Source: Symbiodinium natans (taxonomy: Eukaryota; Sar; Dinophyceae; Suessiales; Symbiodiniaceae). Taken from it: DNA of 64,000 bases. The DNA lies in NCBI GenBank assembly GCA_905221605.1, contig CAJNDS010002357.1, positions 234,001 to 298,000 on the forward strand, written 5' to 3'. The translations under genes were made by a program, and so were the position numbers. The notes beneath the pieces were generated by a model. That model saw only the letters and a list, made by a program, of their open reading frames with translations, did no database searches and was not told the origin of the DNA. This document shows, piece by piece, positions 53,831-63,551 of this stretch (its first letter is position 1; each line of letters begins with the position of its first letter).

Positions 53831-55620
53831 ACGCACCCTGCCACGCCCAGAACCCATGGCTCCTGGCCCCATTGGCTCATGGTCCACGGCCCATGGGTGT
53901 GGCTTCTCAGCTGACTTTAAAGGGCCCAGTGCATGCCCGGGCCCTCCGCCCGCTCTATCCCCCCCTGGCCCATGCTCCCACTCTCATCCCTCGACCTGCA
54001 TGGCTGCCAATGCTGGTCCTATTTATGGCCCCTGCTCCAACCCCCAACCCCCACCCTGAACCCCCAACCCCCACCCACCCACTACCCCCACCCCCACGCA
54101 CCCCGCCCCCCACTGAACCCATGGCTCCTGGCCCCATTAGCTCATGGTCCACGGCCCATGGATGTGGCTTCTCAGCTGACTTTAAAGACCCCAGTGCATG
54201 CCCGGGCCCTCCGCCCGCTCCGCCCGCTCCGCCCTCCGCCCTTCCAGCTCCGCCTACTCACTCTCCTTTGGCCCATGCTCCCATTCTTCACCCCTTGAGC
54301 TGCTCCACCCCCACCCGCAACCCCCACCCCCACCCCGCACGCACCCTGCCCCGCCGCCCGTGCTTGTCATGTGGCGTCATGGCTCCACCCCCACCCCCAA
54401 CCCCCACCCCCAACACCCCACCCTTTCCACACTTCCAACCCCCACCCCCACCACCCACGCACCCCGCCCCCCCACTGGACCCATGGCTCCTGGCCCCATT
54501 GGTGTTGGTCACATTCTTCATCCCTCGACCTGCATGGCTGCCAACGCTGGTCCTATTATGGCCCCTGCTCCACCCCAACCCCCAACCCCCACCCCCATAC
54601 CGTACGCATCCTGCCACCCCCAACCCCCAACCCCCACCCCCACCCACCCACACTTCCAACCCCTACCCCCCCCACGCACCCCGCCCCCCACTGGCTTTTG
54701 GCCCGTGGCTTTTCAGCTGACTTTAAAGGGCCCCAGTGCATGTCCGGGCCCTCCGCCCGCTCCGCCCTCCGCCCTTCCAGCTCCCCCAACCCCCAACCCC
54801 CACCCCCATACCGTACGCATCCTGCCACCCCCAACCCCCAACCCCCACCCCCACCCACCCACACTTCCAACCCCTACCCCCACCCCCCACGCACCCCGCC
54901 CCCCCACTGAACCCATGGCTCCTTTTCAGCTGACTTTAAAGGGCCCCAGTGCATGCCCGGCCCTCCGCCCGCTCCGCCCTCCGCCCTTCCAGCTCCGCCC
55001 ACTCTCCTCTGGCCCATGCTCCCACTCTCCATCCCCTTGACCTACCCCTCATGGACCCAGCTCCCTAGCCCCGCCGCCCATGCCCCTCATGGACCCATGG
55101 GTTCTGGCCCCACGGCTCCCCTCCGCCCTTACCCCCACCACCCACGCACCCGCTCCCCGCCCTGCTTGTCTGGCCCCTTGCTCCTGGCGTCATGGCTCCA
55201 CCCCCACCCTAAACCCCCACCCCCAACACCCCACCCTTTCCACACTTCCAACCCCCACTCCCACCACCCACGCACCCCGCCCCCCCACCGGACCCATGGC
55301 TCCTGGCCCCATTGGTGTTGGTCACATTCTTCATCCCTCCACCTGCATGGCTGCCAACGCTGGTCCGATCATGGCCCCTGCCCCCCCCCAACCCCCAACC
55401 CCCACCCCCATACCGTACGCATCCTGCCACCCCCAACCCCCAACCCCCACCCCCACCCACCCACACTTCCAACCCCTACCCCCACCCCCCACGCACCCCG
55501 CCCCCCACTGAACCCATGGCTCCTGGCCCGTGGCTTTTCAGCTGACTTTAAAGGGCCCCAGTGCATGCCCGGGCCCTCCGCCCGCTCCGCCCTCCGCCCT
55601 TCCAGCTCCGCCCACTCTCC
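53831..55620 (+). repeat. C-rich higher-order tandem repeat
   Basis: Three modules recur in order: ACCCATGGCTCCTGGCCCCA; TTCAGCTGACTTTAAAGGGC with CAGTGCATGCCCGGGCCCTC and CCGCCCGCTCCGCCC; and CCCCAACCCCCACCCCCATA with CCGTACGCATCCTGCCACCC. Starts of the middle module are near 53,909, 54,171, 54,713, 54,925 and 55,537. A fourth module, GTTGGTCACATTCTTCATCC, occurs near 54,504 and 55,317. Pro-rich frames of up to 305 codons cross it in several phases and are not accepted as genes. Confidence 0.93.
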
Positions 55621-56116
55621 TTCACTAGGTCTCAGCTTGCATGCTTACGAAGCCTTTACTTGCTCCTACAGTAAAAGACAAAGCTCCCTAGGTACAGCTG
55701 ATGACCACCGGCGGCTTCACCAGGTCTCACAGCTACAGAGCTTTACATTCCATCTGTTTCCACCAAAAAGCAACGCCTGTTGTGGTTTGGCAGCTAGCAC
55801 TGAGACCACCGGCGGCTTCACCAGGTCTCAGCTTACATGCTTACTAAGCCTTTACATGCTCCGACTGTAAATCAGAAACCTCCCTATGCTAGCTGATGTC
55901 CACCAGAGGCTTCACTAGGTCTGCGCTTACATGCTCGCCAAGTATGTACAGCTGATGACCACCGGCGGCTTCACCAGGTCTCAGCTTTACTCTCCATTTC
56001 TTTCCACCAAAAAGCAACGCCTGCTGTGGGTCAACAGCAAGCACCAAAACCACCGGCGGCTTCACCAGGTCTCAGACTACTTACGTACAGCCCAATGTGC
56101 TTTCGTTCCTGCCCGC
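55621..56116 (-). repeat. repeat modules, probably an intron
   Basis: Modules shared with 58,075-58,720 and 59,280-59,401: ACCACCGGCGGCTTCACCAG plus GTCTCAGC (five or so copies here), TTTCCACCAAAAAGCAACGC, GCTTACATGCTTACTAAGCC and TCCACCAGAGGCTTCACTAG. The minus-strand 5' end (56,116) reads GCGGGCAGGAACGAAAGCAC, directly after an exon-like segment. Confidence 0.82.
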
Positions 56117-56275
56117 CTGAACCCCGTGCGGAAAACCATAAATACTCTGGCTACATCCTTGTAATGGTCCAAAGGGAGCCGGGAATGGCTGTGTTCCGTG
56201 GGTCCCGGGCAGACGCCCCGCTGGGACCCACAAATCCAGGAACCTTGAACACGTCCAGAGGGATTCCTGCGGAAG
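56117..56275 (-). CDS. coding-like exon before a repeat-module intron
   Basis: One minus frame reads GIPLDVFKVPGFVGPSGASA then RDPRNTAIPGSLW (about 56,272-56,165). A second reads LDHYKDVARVFMVFRTGF and ends at TTCAG|GCGGGC (56,117). The frames differ, so the 5' part of the exon is uncertain. The donor is identical in sequence to that at 59,402/59,401. Confidence 0.4.
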
Positions 56276-56289
56276 GAGACCACGCTCCG

Positions 56290-56885
56290 GCCTCACTCCC
56301 TAAACCCCTAAACCCTATCCCCTAAATCCCAAAACCCGGATATCCCAGAGCAGCCAGACCCGAACTTCTTGAGATTGTCCTGGGCAAGAGACAAAGGGCC
56401 GAGGGGGGGGGGGGGGGGGGGCTTGGGGTTGTAGGGGTTTAGGGTTTCGGGTTTAGAGTTTAGGGCTCACCGCCCCCCCCCCCTCCGATCAGAATCCTGA
56501 ATCCTAAACCCGCGGTCCTCGACGGTGTCCACCTCGAAGCTGCGCCGGCAGGGATGTAGAAGGCCTCCGAGTCTGAGAATGATGGATGGGAAAGTCTGGC
56601 AAGGGGAAAGGGGCGAAGGTGTGGTGTTTGGGAGAGCTAATGCTTGCAGGGATGAAGGAGGCAACGGGGCCTGTGTAAACAGATTCTAATGATCCTATAA
56701 GCCCCAGACCATCAGCGGCCTCTGCAGGTCTCAGCATTTGAACAATGAGTTTTGGGTCAGTTGCTGAAGACCATCGGCGGCTTCACCAGGTCTCAGCATC
56801 TGCGGAAGTGCTAGGCTTAAACCCCCGCGAATACTCAAGAAACTTCCGAAGTTTGAAGACTTTTTTTTCTCCATGCCAGGTGAAA
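56290..56885. other. no gene; repeats and G/C runs
   Basis: CCCTAAA-type words at 56,300-56,335, a G run at 56,403-56,421, a C run at 56,472-56,483, and two copies of the GGCGGCTTCACCAGGTCTCA module near 56,706 and 56,766. Confidence 0.6.
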
Positions 56886-58977
56886 TCAGTCGGTACAAGT
56901 CTCCAACCCCAGGTGTGGCTCCCTGGAGCAGTAAGCATTCCACTGCTTCCTACAATAGGCATCCTGCAATTTCTGCACGAACAAGTCCTGGACATTGGAA
57001 ACTTTCGTGAGGCATTCCGTCGCTTCATGTCCATGCGGGTTGCAGTCGCTGGTATGAGATCCCTGTCCAGCCTGTTGTTTCCAGACTTACCCACCATGCA
57101 AAGAAACCCACAGACAGCAAAAAGCGAAAAGCGCTAAAAGGCTAGCGGCTAAAAGTAAACCGAAGTCCAACCAAGCAACGACGCTCCTGTTCAAAGCACA
57201 GATGTTGTCACCACGTGCCTTGAAAAACAGAAACATGTCGATGTCGCAGGCCTTGCATTCTGCCATCTGGCCTATCAGGCTCGGAATAAAGGAGCGGGAA
57301 ACGGACCATGCTTGCGTTCCGTACCAGGGTGGGAAGTTGTGGCCAGGGCCCTTGCTGAAATAGCCAATGAAGCACATGTCCGTGGGCTTGCAGAGGCTAC
57401 CCAGGCGCGGCAGGATGTTGTCGCCCACTACAGACAGCTTGGCGTCGTCTTCAAAGATAAGGTGGCACGCTGCCTGATTCAGGCGAGTGTCCCTCAGGAA
57501 GGCAGGAAGGATCTTCGTCTGCAGGCCCCAGTGCAGGGCCTGCCGCCCCGAAGCGGTAAACTCGTGAAAGTGGGCCTCGTTGCGAAAATCCAAGCCAGCC
57601 AGCACGAAGACGGCGCCAGGTGGCAAGCCAAGGGCGTCCTCCACATGCTTCGCACACGCGAAGCCTCGGTCGAGGTTTCGGCCTATGGTCAAGACGGATA
57701 CCGCCACGTCGTCCTGCAGCTGCCCTGCCCGTGCGATGCCGCAGAAGTCCTTGCTGACAGCAGACGTCGTCGCCAGCTTGCGGTTCTTCTCCTCTCGCTG
57801 CTGTGCAGTGACCCCCTCCAACTTGGAAAGGCGCTCGTTCTTGTCGTAGCCCTTGGAGGGCCGCGCCTGGTTCTCCTTCTTGGATACAGGATGGAGGTGG
57901 CAACACCTGCAGTCGTCCCCATGCCTGCATCCTTTCTGGCGGGTCAACAACAGATTGCAGCGATTCGTCACAATCACCACCTTGGCGCCGCCGTCCTGCA
58001 CGTGCTCGGCCAGGATGCATTTGCAGACAGTGGCATCGGTGCTGCTGGAAGCAGCCGAACCTGAACAGGGAGATGATGACCACCGGCGGCTTCGCCAGGT
58101 CTCAGCTTACATGCTGCTTGCTAAGCCTTTACGTGCTCCTACAGTAACAGAGAAGCCTTCCTATGTACTGTACAGCTGATGACCACCGGCGGCTTCACCA
58201 GGCCTCAGCTAAAGAGTTTTAATTTCCATTTATTTCCAACAAAAAGCAACGCCTGCTGTGGGTTGACAGCTAGCAGCTAGCACTACGACCGAGACCATCG
58301 GCGGCTTCACCAGGTCTCTGTTTACAAGCTCCTACAGTAGAAGAGAAACCTCCCTATGTTAGCTGACGACCACCAGAGGCTTCACTAGGTCTCAGCTTGC
58401 ATGCTTACGAAGCCTTTACTTGCTCCTACAGTAAAAGACAAAGCTCCCTAGGTACAGCTGATCTACAGAGCTTTACATTCCATCTGTTTCCACCAAAAAG
58501 CAACGCCTGTTGTGGTTTGGCAGCTAGCACTGAGACCACCGGCGGCTTCACCAGGTGTCAGCTTACATGCTTACTAAGCCTTTACATGCTCCGACTGTAA
58601 AACAGAAACCTCCCTATGTTAGCTGATGTCCACCAGAGGCTTCACTAGGTCTGCGCTTACATGCTCGCCAAGTCTGTACAGCTGATGACCACCGGCGGCT
58701 TCACCAGGTCTCAGAGGGGGCGACTGAGAAGCCGGAGCCGAGGGAAACTTCTCAGCTGCTCGTGGTCTGGCGCTCAGAGCGGCTTTCCTGGCCACATGAC
58801 GTGTTTATATGTGTTTTTATATATAAGTACATAAATGAATGCATAACTAAATATATAGATAAATATGAATATAAAATAAATATGTAGATATATACACACA
58901 TATGTATATATACTATATATACATATATACATATATGTAGTATACATATATATATATATATATGTGTATATAGGGAC

Positions 58978-59008
<31 letters not shown>

Positions 59009-59864
59009 TGCTCACCCCCCCCCCCCCTTCGACAGACCCCGGAAGCGAAAAAAAGGCTGAGGGCGCGACGAACAGCATAGCTGCACACAGTGGGGTGCAT
59101 AGGATTCATTTTGTTTTAATAGGAATCTGATTAAATGAAGAGGAAACCCTCTAAAATGAATGAGAACCCTTAAAACTATTAAATTCAACGGAAAACTAAT
59201 TCAAATGACAGAACCCTATTTAAAGTTGATAGGAATCATATTACATTTGTAGGAGCCTTATTAGTAAACTTTACTGTCCATTTATTTTCCACCAAAAAGC
59301 AACGCCTGCTGTTGGTTAACAGCTAGCACTAAGACCACCGGCGGCTTCACCAGGTCTCAGGCTACCTACATACAGTGCAATGTGCTTTCGTTCCTGCCCG
59401 CCTGAAGCTGCCATTAGAGCATTGGGACCAGCCCCTGCCGCAGCAACGTACGGAGCGACGTCCTCCTCCAGCATGCCCCAGATTCCAGCGTTGACGATAG
59501 CGACACCAGGTTCCAGCATGCTCTTATCCTGCACAGCCGAAGCCAAGCCATAGCGGCCTCCCAGGTGTCTGTGGGCAGGCACCGCAGCGAACTTTTCATG
59601 CACCTTCACCTCGGTCTTTTCGCCCTGCTGGCCCTTCTTCCGCTTCTTTCCTGCAGGCGGTTCTTCTTCCGCAGGGGCCGGAAACTTGGCGTTCAAATCG
59701 GACCAGAGGCGGTCGTGCAAGCGCCGGGCAGTCGCGTTGATCCTCCGCCCTCTGTCCATTCCCAACTGCTGGTAAACCCAAGTGTAATCCAGATTTTGGT
59801 GCCAGTTTTCGCCCCATGCCTGCTCGGCGGCTTGCAAAATAGGCAGGTACTGGGCGTCGTCCAT
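56886..59864 (-). CDS. CCCH zinc finger plus glycosyltransferase-like protein, 3 exons
   Basis: Exons 59,864-59,402, 58,060-57,187 and 57,048-56,886 join to exactly 500 codons including stop. The start ATG is at 59,864 (MDDAQYLPILQAAEQAWGEN). Residues about 77-90 are a Lys-rich linker (AGKKRKKGQQGEK). C189, C199, C205 and H209 form C-x9-C-x5-C-x3-H, a CCCH finger spacing, often RNA-binding, followed by a basic stretch. Then VSVLTIGRNL, a G/A-rich turn, LIFEDDAKL (EDD near 358-360) and GTQAWSVSR. This order resembles GT-A fold, GT25-like glycosyltransferases, which use acidic EDD/DxD residues to hold metal and sugar nucleotide; that assignment is tentative. Intron 1 is 1,341 nt, GC-AG, border word TTCAGG; intron 2 is 138 nt, GA-AG. 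The CCCH/transferase combination is unusual. Confidence 0.72.
58061..59401 (-). mobile_element. repeat-module (introner-like) intron
   Basis: The minus strand starts GCGGGCAGGAACGAAAGCAC and ends CATCTCCCTGTTCAG. Eight copies of the GACCACCGGCGGCTTCACCA module lie inside (58,077 to 59,335), with the CACCAAAAAGCAACGCCTG module and an (AT)n tract at 58,800-59,010. Segment 58,370-58,720 nearly repeats 55,623-55,985. Flanked by TTCAGG on both sides of the exons. Confidence 0.7.
58800..59012. repeat. (AT)n tract inside the intron
   Basis: TATATA and ACATATAT runs followed by a C run at 59,017-59,028. Weak frames here only reflect composition. Confidence 0.95.
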
Positions 59865-60189
59865 GGCGAGAACAATGCAAAAAGAAGTGAAACAAACTAT
59901 GAACTCTGAACACCCGGAACCCTCGTAGGCTGCCAACTTCCCCGACACTTGACCTACATTGGCTGACCGAAAGACTGGTATCTGGCTCACTCACACACAT
60001 AGGGTCAAGGGAAATTGAGGGTTTGGGGTTTTCAGGGTTCTGAGTTTCGAGGCTTGAGCGTTTGGGCTTTACAGGCCGCGCGTGCATCGGGTAGGGATTA
60101 TGAACGGTTTCGGGCTTAGGCTTCGGGGTTTTAGTGGGGGTGTAGCCTGGCTTCTTGGAAGTCCGCTGTTCTTGAACCCCCGTCCCTCC

Positions 60190-60281
60190 CCCCCCGCTTC
60201 CAAAATCTGGACGGGGCAAAGCACGCGCTCCCAGGAACCTCGCATAACCCAAGACCTCCCTGCGATCTCGGCCTCGTCTGT
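60190..60281 (-). CDS. coding-like exon
   Basis: The minus strand reads DRRGRDRREVLGYARFLGAR then ALPRPDFGSG in one frame and MTDEAEIAGRSWVMRGSWER in another. Both are plausible; the first has better codon use. It may be a 5' exon of the gene starting at 59,864 or a separate gene. Confidence 0.35.
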
Positions 60282-60297
60282 CATCTTGCCCACAAAC

Positions 60298-60432
60298 CCC
60301 AAACCCTAAACCCTAAATCCTAAACCCTAAACCCTAAACCGTAAACCCTAAACCCTAATCCCTAAACCCTAGCCTAAACCCTAAACCTTGTCCTGAGCCA
60401 CCCCTAGACCCTAAACCCTAAACCCTAAAGGG
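60298..60432 (-). repeat. telomere-like array
   Basis: About 17 CCCTAAA units with small interruptions (CCTAAATCCTAAACC, CCTTGTCC). Confidence 0.92.
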
Positions 60433-60653
60433 TTTTCGGGCTCCAAGGCTTTGCGCGTTTTCGAGGTTTAAGGAAAGTTTAAGGCTTGGATGCTTTAAGC
60501 CTCAGGGCTTGTGCAAGTGTGGTGTGTCGAGCTCTAGGGCGCCTAAGTGCATTGAACGCGAGTTTTCTCGGTTTACAGGGCCTAGGGCTGTGCTGCATAG
60601 TTTCGAGGCCTCTCGAGGACTGTGAGGTTTGGGGCTTTAAATGGGCTGCGGGT

Positions 60654-60832
60654 TCACGCGCGTTCCAAGACCGCGCACCCAGTAAGCCCCAAGCCCCAGC
60701 TGAAGGCTATCCTGCTTGAATGGGAAGCTACCCAAAAACCCTAAGCCCCAAAAACCCCGGACCCCTGGGGGGCCTCTGGGGTGTCTCCCACTGCGCGGGC
60801 TTGGCCTTGTCCACAAAGTCGACGGAGTTGGC
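60654..60832 (-). CDS. two C-terminal exons, unknown protein
   Basis: 60,832-60,774 follows CTTAG and reads ANSVDFVDKAKPAQWETPQ, ending AGAG|GC. 60,711-60,654 follows GCAG and, in matching phase 2, reads IAFSWGLGLTGCAVLERA then stop. The 62-nt intron is GC-AG. The tail is hydrophobic and could be membrane-associated. Third positions are nearly all G or C. On plus, 60,645-60,730 is also open and coding-like (TAHPVSPKPQLKAILLEWEA), so strand is likely but not certain. Confidence 0.5.
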
Positions 60833-61069
60833 CTAAGGTGGGGTTTAAGTTTAGGTTTTAGGGTTTCGGGTTTAGGGGTTCAAGATTTTGGGTTAAGTGT
60901 ACTGATACCCTACATTTAGAGGACTTATAAGGCCATACAACTTGACGCGGCGCACGCACAGCCGCTCCCTACATGCGGCGCACGCACTGCCGCTGATGAT
61001 AGTCGCACATGGAGTTGGTATCCCACTGAGTCCGCGGCCATTTGTCCACCATGGTCTTGTCCACGCGAA

Positions 61070-61163
61070 AGACTATATATATATATATATACATAATCCG
61101 CGGCCGGAGCCCACAGTGCCTTGGCCCCCCTTGGAGGGGGTCGGCGGCACTGGCGGTAGCCAT

Positions 61164-61202
<39 letters not shown>
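61070..61202. repeat. (AT)n tracts
   Basis: Two TATATA runs at 61,074-61,091 and 61,166-61,201, in a GC-moderate region holding CGGCGCACGCACAGCCGCT and CGGCGCACGCACTGCCGCT twice (60,949 and 60,976). Confidence 0.95.
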
Positions 61203-61203
<1 letters not shown>

Positions 61204-61859
61204 CTGTGTTCGGAACGCGTGGCTTGGCCGGCCTATTTTACGCATTGTGCTTGTGTACACACAACGATCATGCACACGGCACATCAAGGCACATGCCGAC
61301 TACGCCAATGCCAAGTTCTCGAGATGACTGACAAGTCGGAGAAGAGTCCGCAAACAAAGAAGGCACAGCAACATGCACGCGTGACTGCATGTGGCTTGAC
61401 GTTGTCCTCACGTATGTGCGCGGCCAGTGACCCTCGCAACTTTTGCAAGATAATGAGCTAAGACTTTCTTGGGGAAGTGCCATTGTTGCCATGGCTCTGA
61501 ACATGATGTGCCATTCACAAAATACATATGTCATGAGCTGTGGGCAAAATAAACATGCAATGGTGACGACAAACAACAAGCAGAAAGTCATGCAGCAATC
61601 TTCATTGTGAGATGAGCTCCTCTATGTGAAATATGTTAATCGCAGGAAATTCTACGCATGTCAAGGAAGAAGAAAAAGTCCACATGCATTGGGTTACATC
61701 ACACCGTATCATGCGCGCGCACGGAAATCTGTGCGCATCAATCTCTTGTTGAGCAAGCACAGGCGTGCATACGTCCACAAGTACGTGCATGGGCAAGTTT
61801 TCCGTGCATGACCTTTGGTTGACAGGAACAGGCAGAGCATAGGCATACTGGCGCGCAGA

Positions 61860-62320
61860 CCAATACATGCACATGTGAACGAAGCTTGGAGACATAGTTT
61901 TGGCCTGCGTGCACATATGTGAACGAAGCCTGGAACGATATCGCGAAGTCTCGCGGAGTCTCGCGAAGTCTAAAATATTTTTAAAATAATCGTTTGGCGT
62001 ATAGTTTTTGCCTGTGTGCACATATGTTCACGAAGCCTGGAACGCTATCGCGAAATCAAAAAAAACCTGTTTGACATATAGTTTTGGCCTGCGTGCACAT
62101 GTGTGAACGAAGCCTGGAACGATTTCGCGTACATAGTTTTGGCCTGCATGCACATATGTGCATGCAGGCCAAAACTATGTACGCGAAATCGTTCCAGGCT
62201 TCGTTCACATATGTGCATGCAGGCCAAAACCATATGTCAAACAGTTCTTTTATTTCACGACATCGTGAAATCAAACAAAAAAACTGTTTGACATATAGTT
62301 TTGGCCTGTGACATATAGCT
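61860..62320. repeat. diverged repeats with a 178-bp near-perfect palindrome
   Basis: Units contain ACATAGTTTTGGCCTGC, TGCACATATGTGAACGAAGC and CTGGAACGATTTCGCG. From 62,067 to 62,244 two 89-bp arms pair with about three mismatches around the centre 62,155/62,156 (CACATATGTG). Partial single-arm copies precede (61,875-62,060) and follow (62,280-62,320). Confidence 0.92.
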
Positions 62321-62349
62321 TACTTCCTCTCATTTCCCCTTGGATTCCG

Positions 62350-62398
62350 CGGTCGGGGACCCTGCCCTCCAGCACTTGCCTCCCTACCGCCGTTGATA
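62350..62398 (-). pseudogene. fragment related to the exon at 46,959-47,123
   Basis: The reverse complement reads GCTATCAACGGCGGTAGGGA then GGCAAGTGCTGGAGGG. It matches 46,991-47,027 with two substitutions. The frame continues LSTAVGRQVLEGRVPDRG and then drifts. It lies directly beside the palindrome region. Confidence 0.45.
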
Positions 62399-62756
62399 GC
62401 CTGGAACATGCCACAAGGACTTCTGCACACCCTTACTCATTCGGCTTTTTATCCTGAAAATCAAACGTGGAATCCCATGCTGCTTCGAACCCGACACCCC
62501 CAAGCGCTACAACGCAATAGATTCTTTGAGAGGCTTTCGTTCGGCCTCCAAAAGAGGTTGCTTATGGGCGGAGGTTTCTGACGGGCGAAACCCGGCCAGC
62601 GGATTGGGAGGGGGGGGGGGGCTGGGTTGGATGGAAGCGACTAACCCACTAACTTCTTTGCTAAGTAAGGTACTAAGTAAGGGACGAACTCACGAACGAA
62701 CCCCTTCAGCCTGCCGCTGTTCGAAGTCCTCTTGAGTTTAGGGCTTTCGGGTTTAC

Positions 62757-62872
62757 GAAGCGCAGTACAACCGGCATCCCACGGGTTCTGCAGGCTTCGG
62801 CGGGGCTCAGCGCCCAAGCAACACATCTTCTCTCATCTCTTCTCAAGCGCGTTGCCCCATTGCTGAAACGTA
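62757..62872 (-). CDS. coding exon, unknown
   Basis: Reads NGATRLRRDERRCVAWALSP then AEACRTRGMPVVLRF and ends TTC|GTAAAC, a GT donor. It may start at TTTCAG near 62,866 or at an upstream Met. Strong G/C third positions. The family B element at 62,916-63,025 lies 45 bp upstream. Confidence 0.5.
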
Positions 62873-62915
62873 ACAACATGAAAATTGTCCCCGACCTTTT
62901 CAAAGCAGCACATTG

Positions 62916-63025
62916 GGATATTCCCCCTTATACTAACAGCCCCTGATAGGGACTATAGCAACCCCCTGTTACTGATATAGTCCTATTAAGGACTGTCTGT
63001 TCGAAGAAGGGGGAACATCCCAACC
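62916..63025 (+). repeat. family B terminal-inverted-repeat element
   Basis: Starts TTGGGATATTCCCCCTTATA and ends AAGGGGGAACATCCCAA. Core: CCCTGATAGGGACTATAG and TCCTATTAAGGACTGTC. The ends are near-perfect inverted repeats of about 19 bp. Confidence 0.78.
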
Positions 63026-63048
63026 ATCACACATCGTTGCCTGCAAGC

Positions 63049-63136
63049 TTCACCCCTAAGCTGCCGCAAATCATGCCGGAGGGTCTTCGGCTTTGGCGTT
63101 GACCTGGTGCAGAAGAAACTGGCTGGTTCTGCGTAG
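63049..63136 (+). CDS. C-terminal exon, unknown
   Basis: After CTGCAAG or CTAAG, reads SCRKSCRRVFGFGVDLVQKK then LAGSA and stop at TAG. Basic and Cys-rich, with good codon use. It starts about 25 bp after a family B element. Confidence 0.42.
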
Positions 63137-63469
63137 GGAATGAGGGAATGAGTACCCTACAGAATCCCTCAAAGGGTACATATAGGGCCCCAAACTCCCT
63201 TGCGCAGGCCGAGTGTCGAGCGTGCAGAAAATGAGGTTCAAGTACAGCCAGGAGCCGAACCATGCCATTCTGTGACAATGCGTATTCTTGGTATTCCTCC
63301 AGCTCCCTGCCCATTCCAACAGGACCTTCTACTCATTAAGCAGGCACCCAAAACCATCCCGAAGAATGCTGCAACAGCTCTTAACACGTGTAGTTGCAGG
63401 TTAAGTCTGTGAAATCGCTCTTCCTTGCCTCAGCTGAGATCCCATCCTTGCCCCTAAACAGACGGGCAT

Positions 63470-63551
63470 TTCCCAAAATAAGGGTACCCCTTTTATACCC
63501 TAAACAGAACCCTTAATGGGACCCCCCACCCCTATTTTCGGAACCCCCCAG
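63470..63551 (+). repeat. family A element
   Basis: GCATTTCCCAAAATAAGGGT, ACCCCTTTTATACCCTAAAC, then CCCTATTTTCGGAACCCCCC. The best copy for seeing the inverted ends (CCCAAAATAAGGG / CCCCTATTTTCGG). A weaker related piece lies at 63,140-63,198. Confidence 0.7.

Noticed and set aside
53872-55870. Pro/His-rich frames of 280-305 codons as a proline-rich protein
   Set aside because: They lie in a C-rich higher-order repeat, are open in several phases, and change phase between repeat modules.
58774-59109. Ile/Tyr-rich minus frames as membrane proteins
   Set aside because: Encoded by an (AT)n microsatellite inside the repeat-module intron.
55700-59360. Regular short repeats as a CRISPR array
   Set aside because: Spacing varies and the intervening sequences are themselves repeated modules. 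The setting is eukaryotic introns and no cas genes are present.
61326-61461. Plus frame MTDKSEKSPQTKKAQQHARV as a small gene
   Set aside because: 45 codons, mixed codon use, no splice evidence. It resembles a Lys-rich N-terminus but is too weak to list as a gene.
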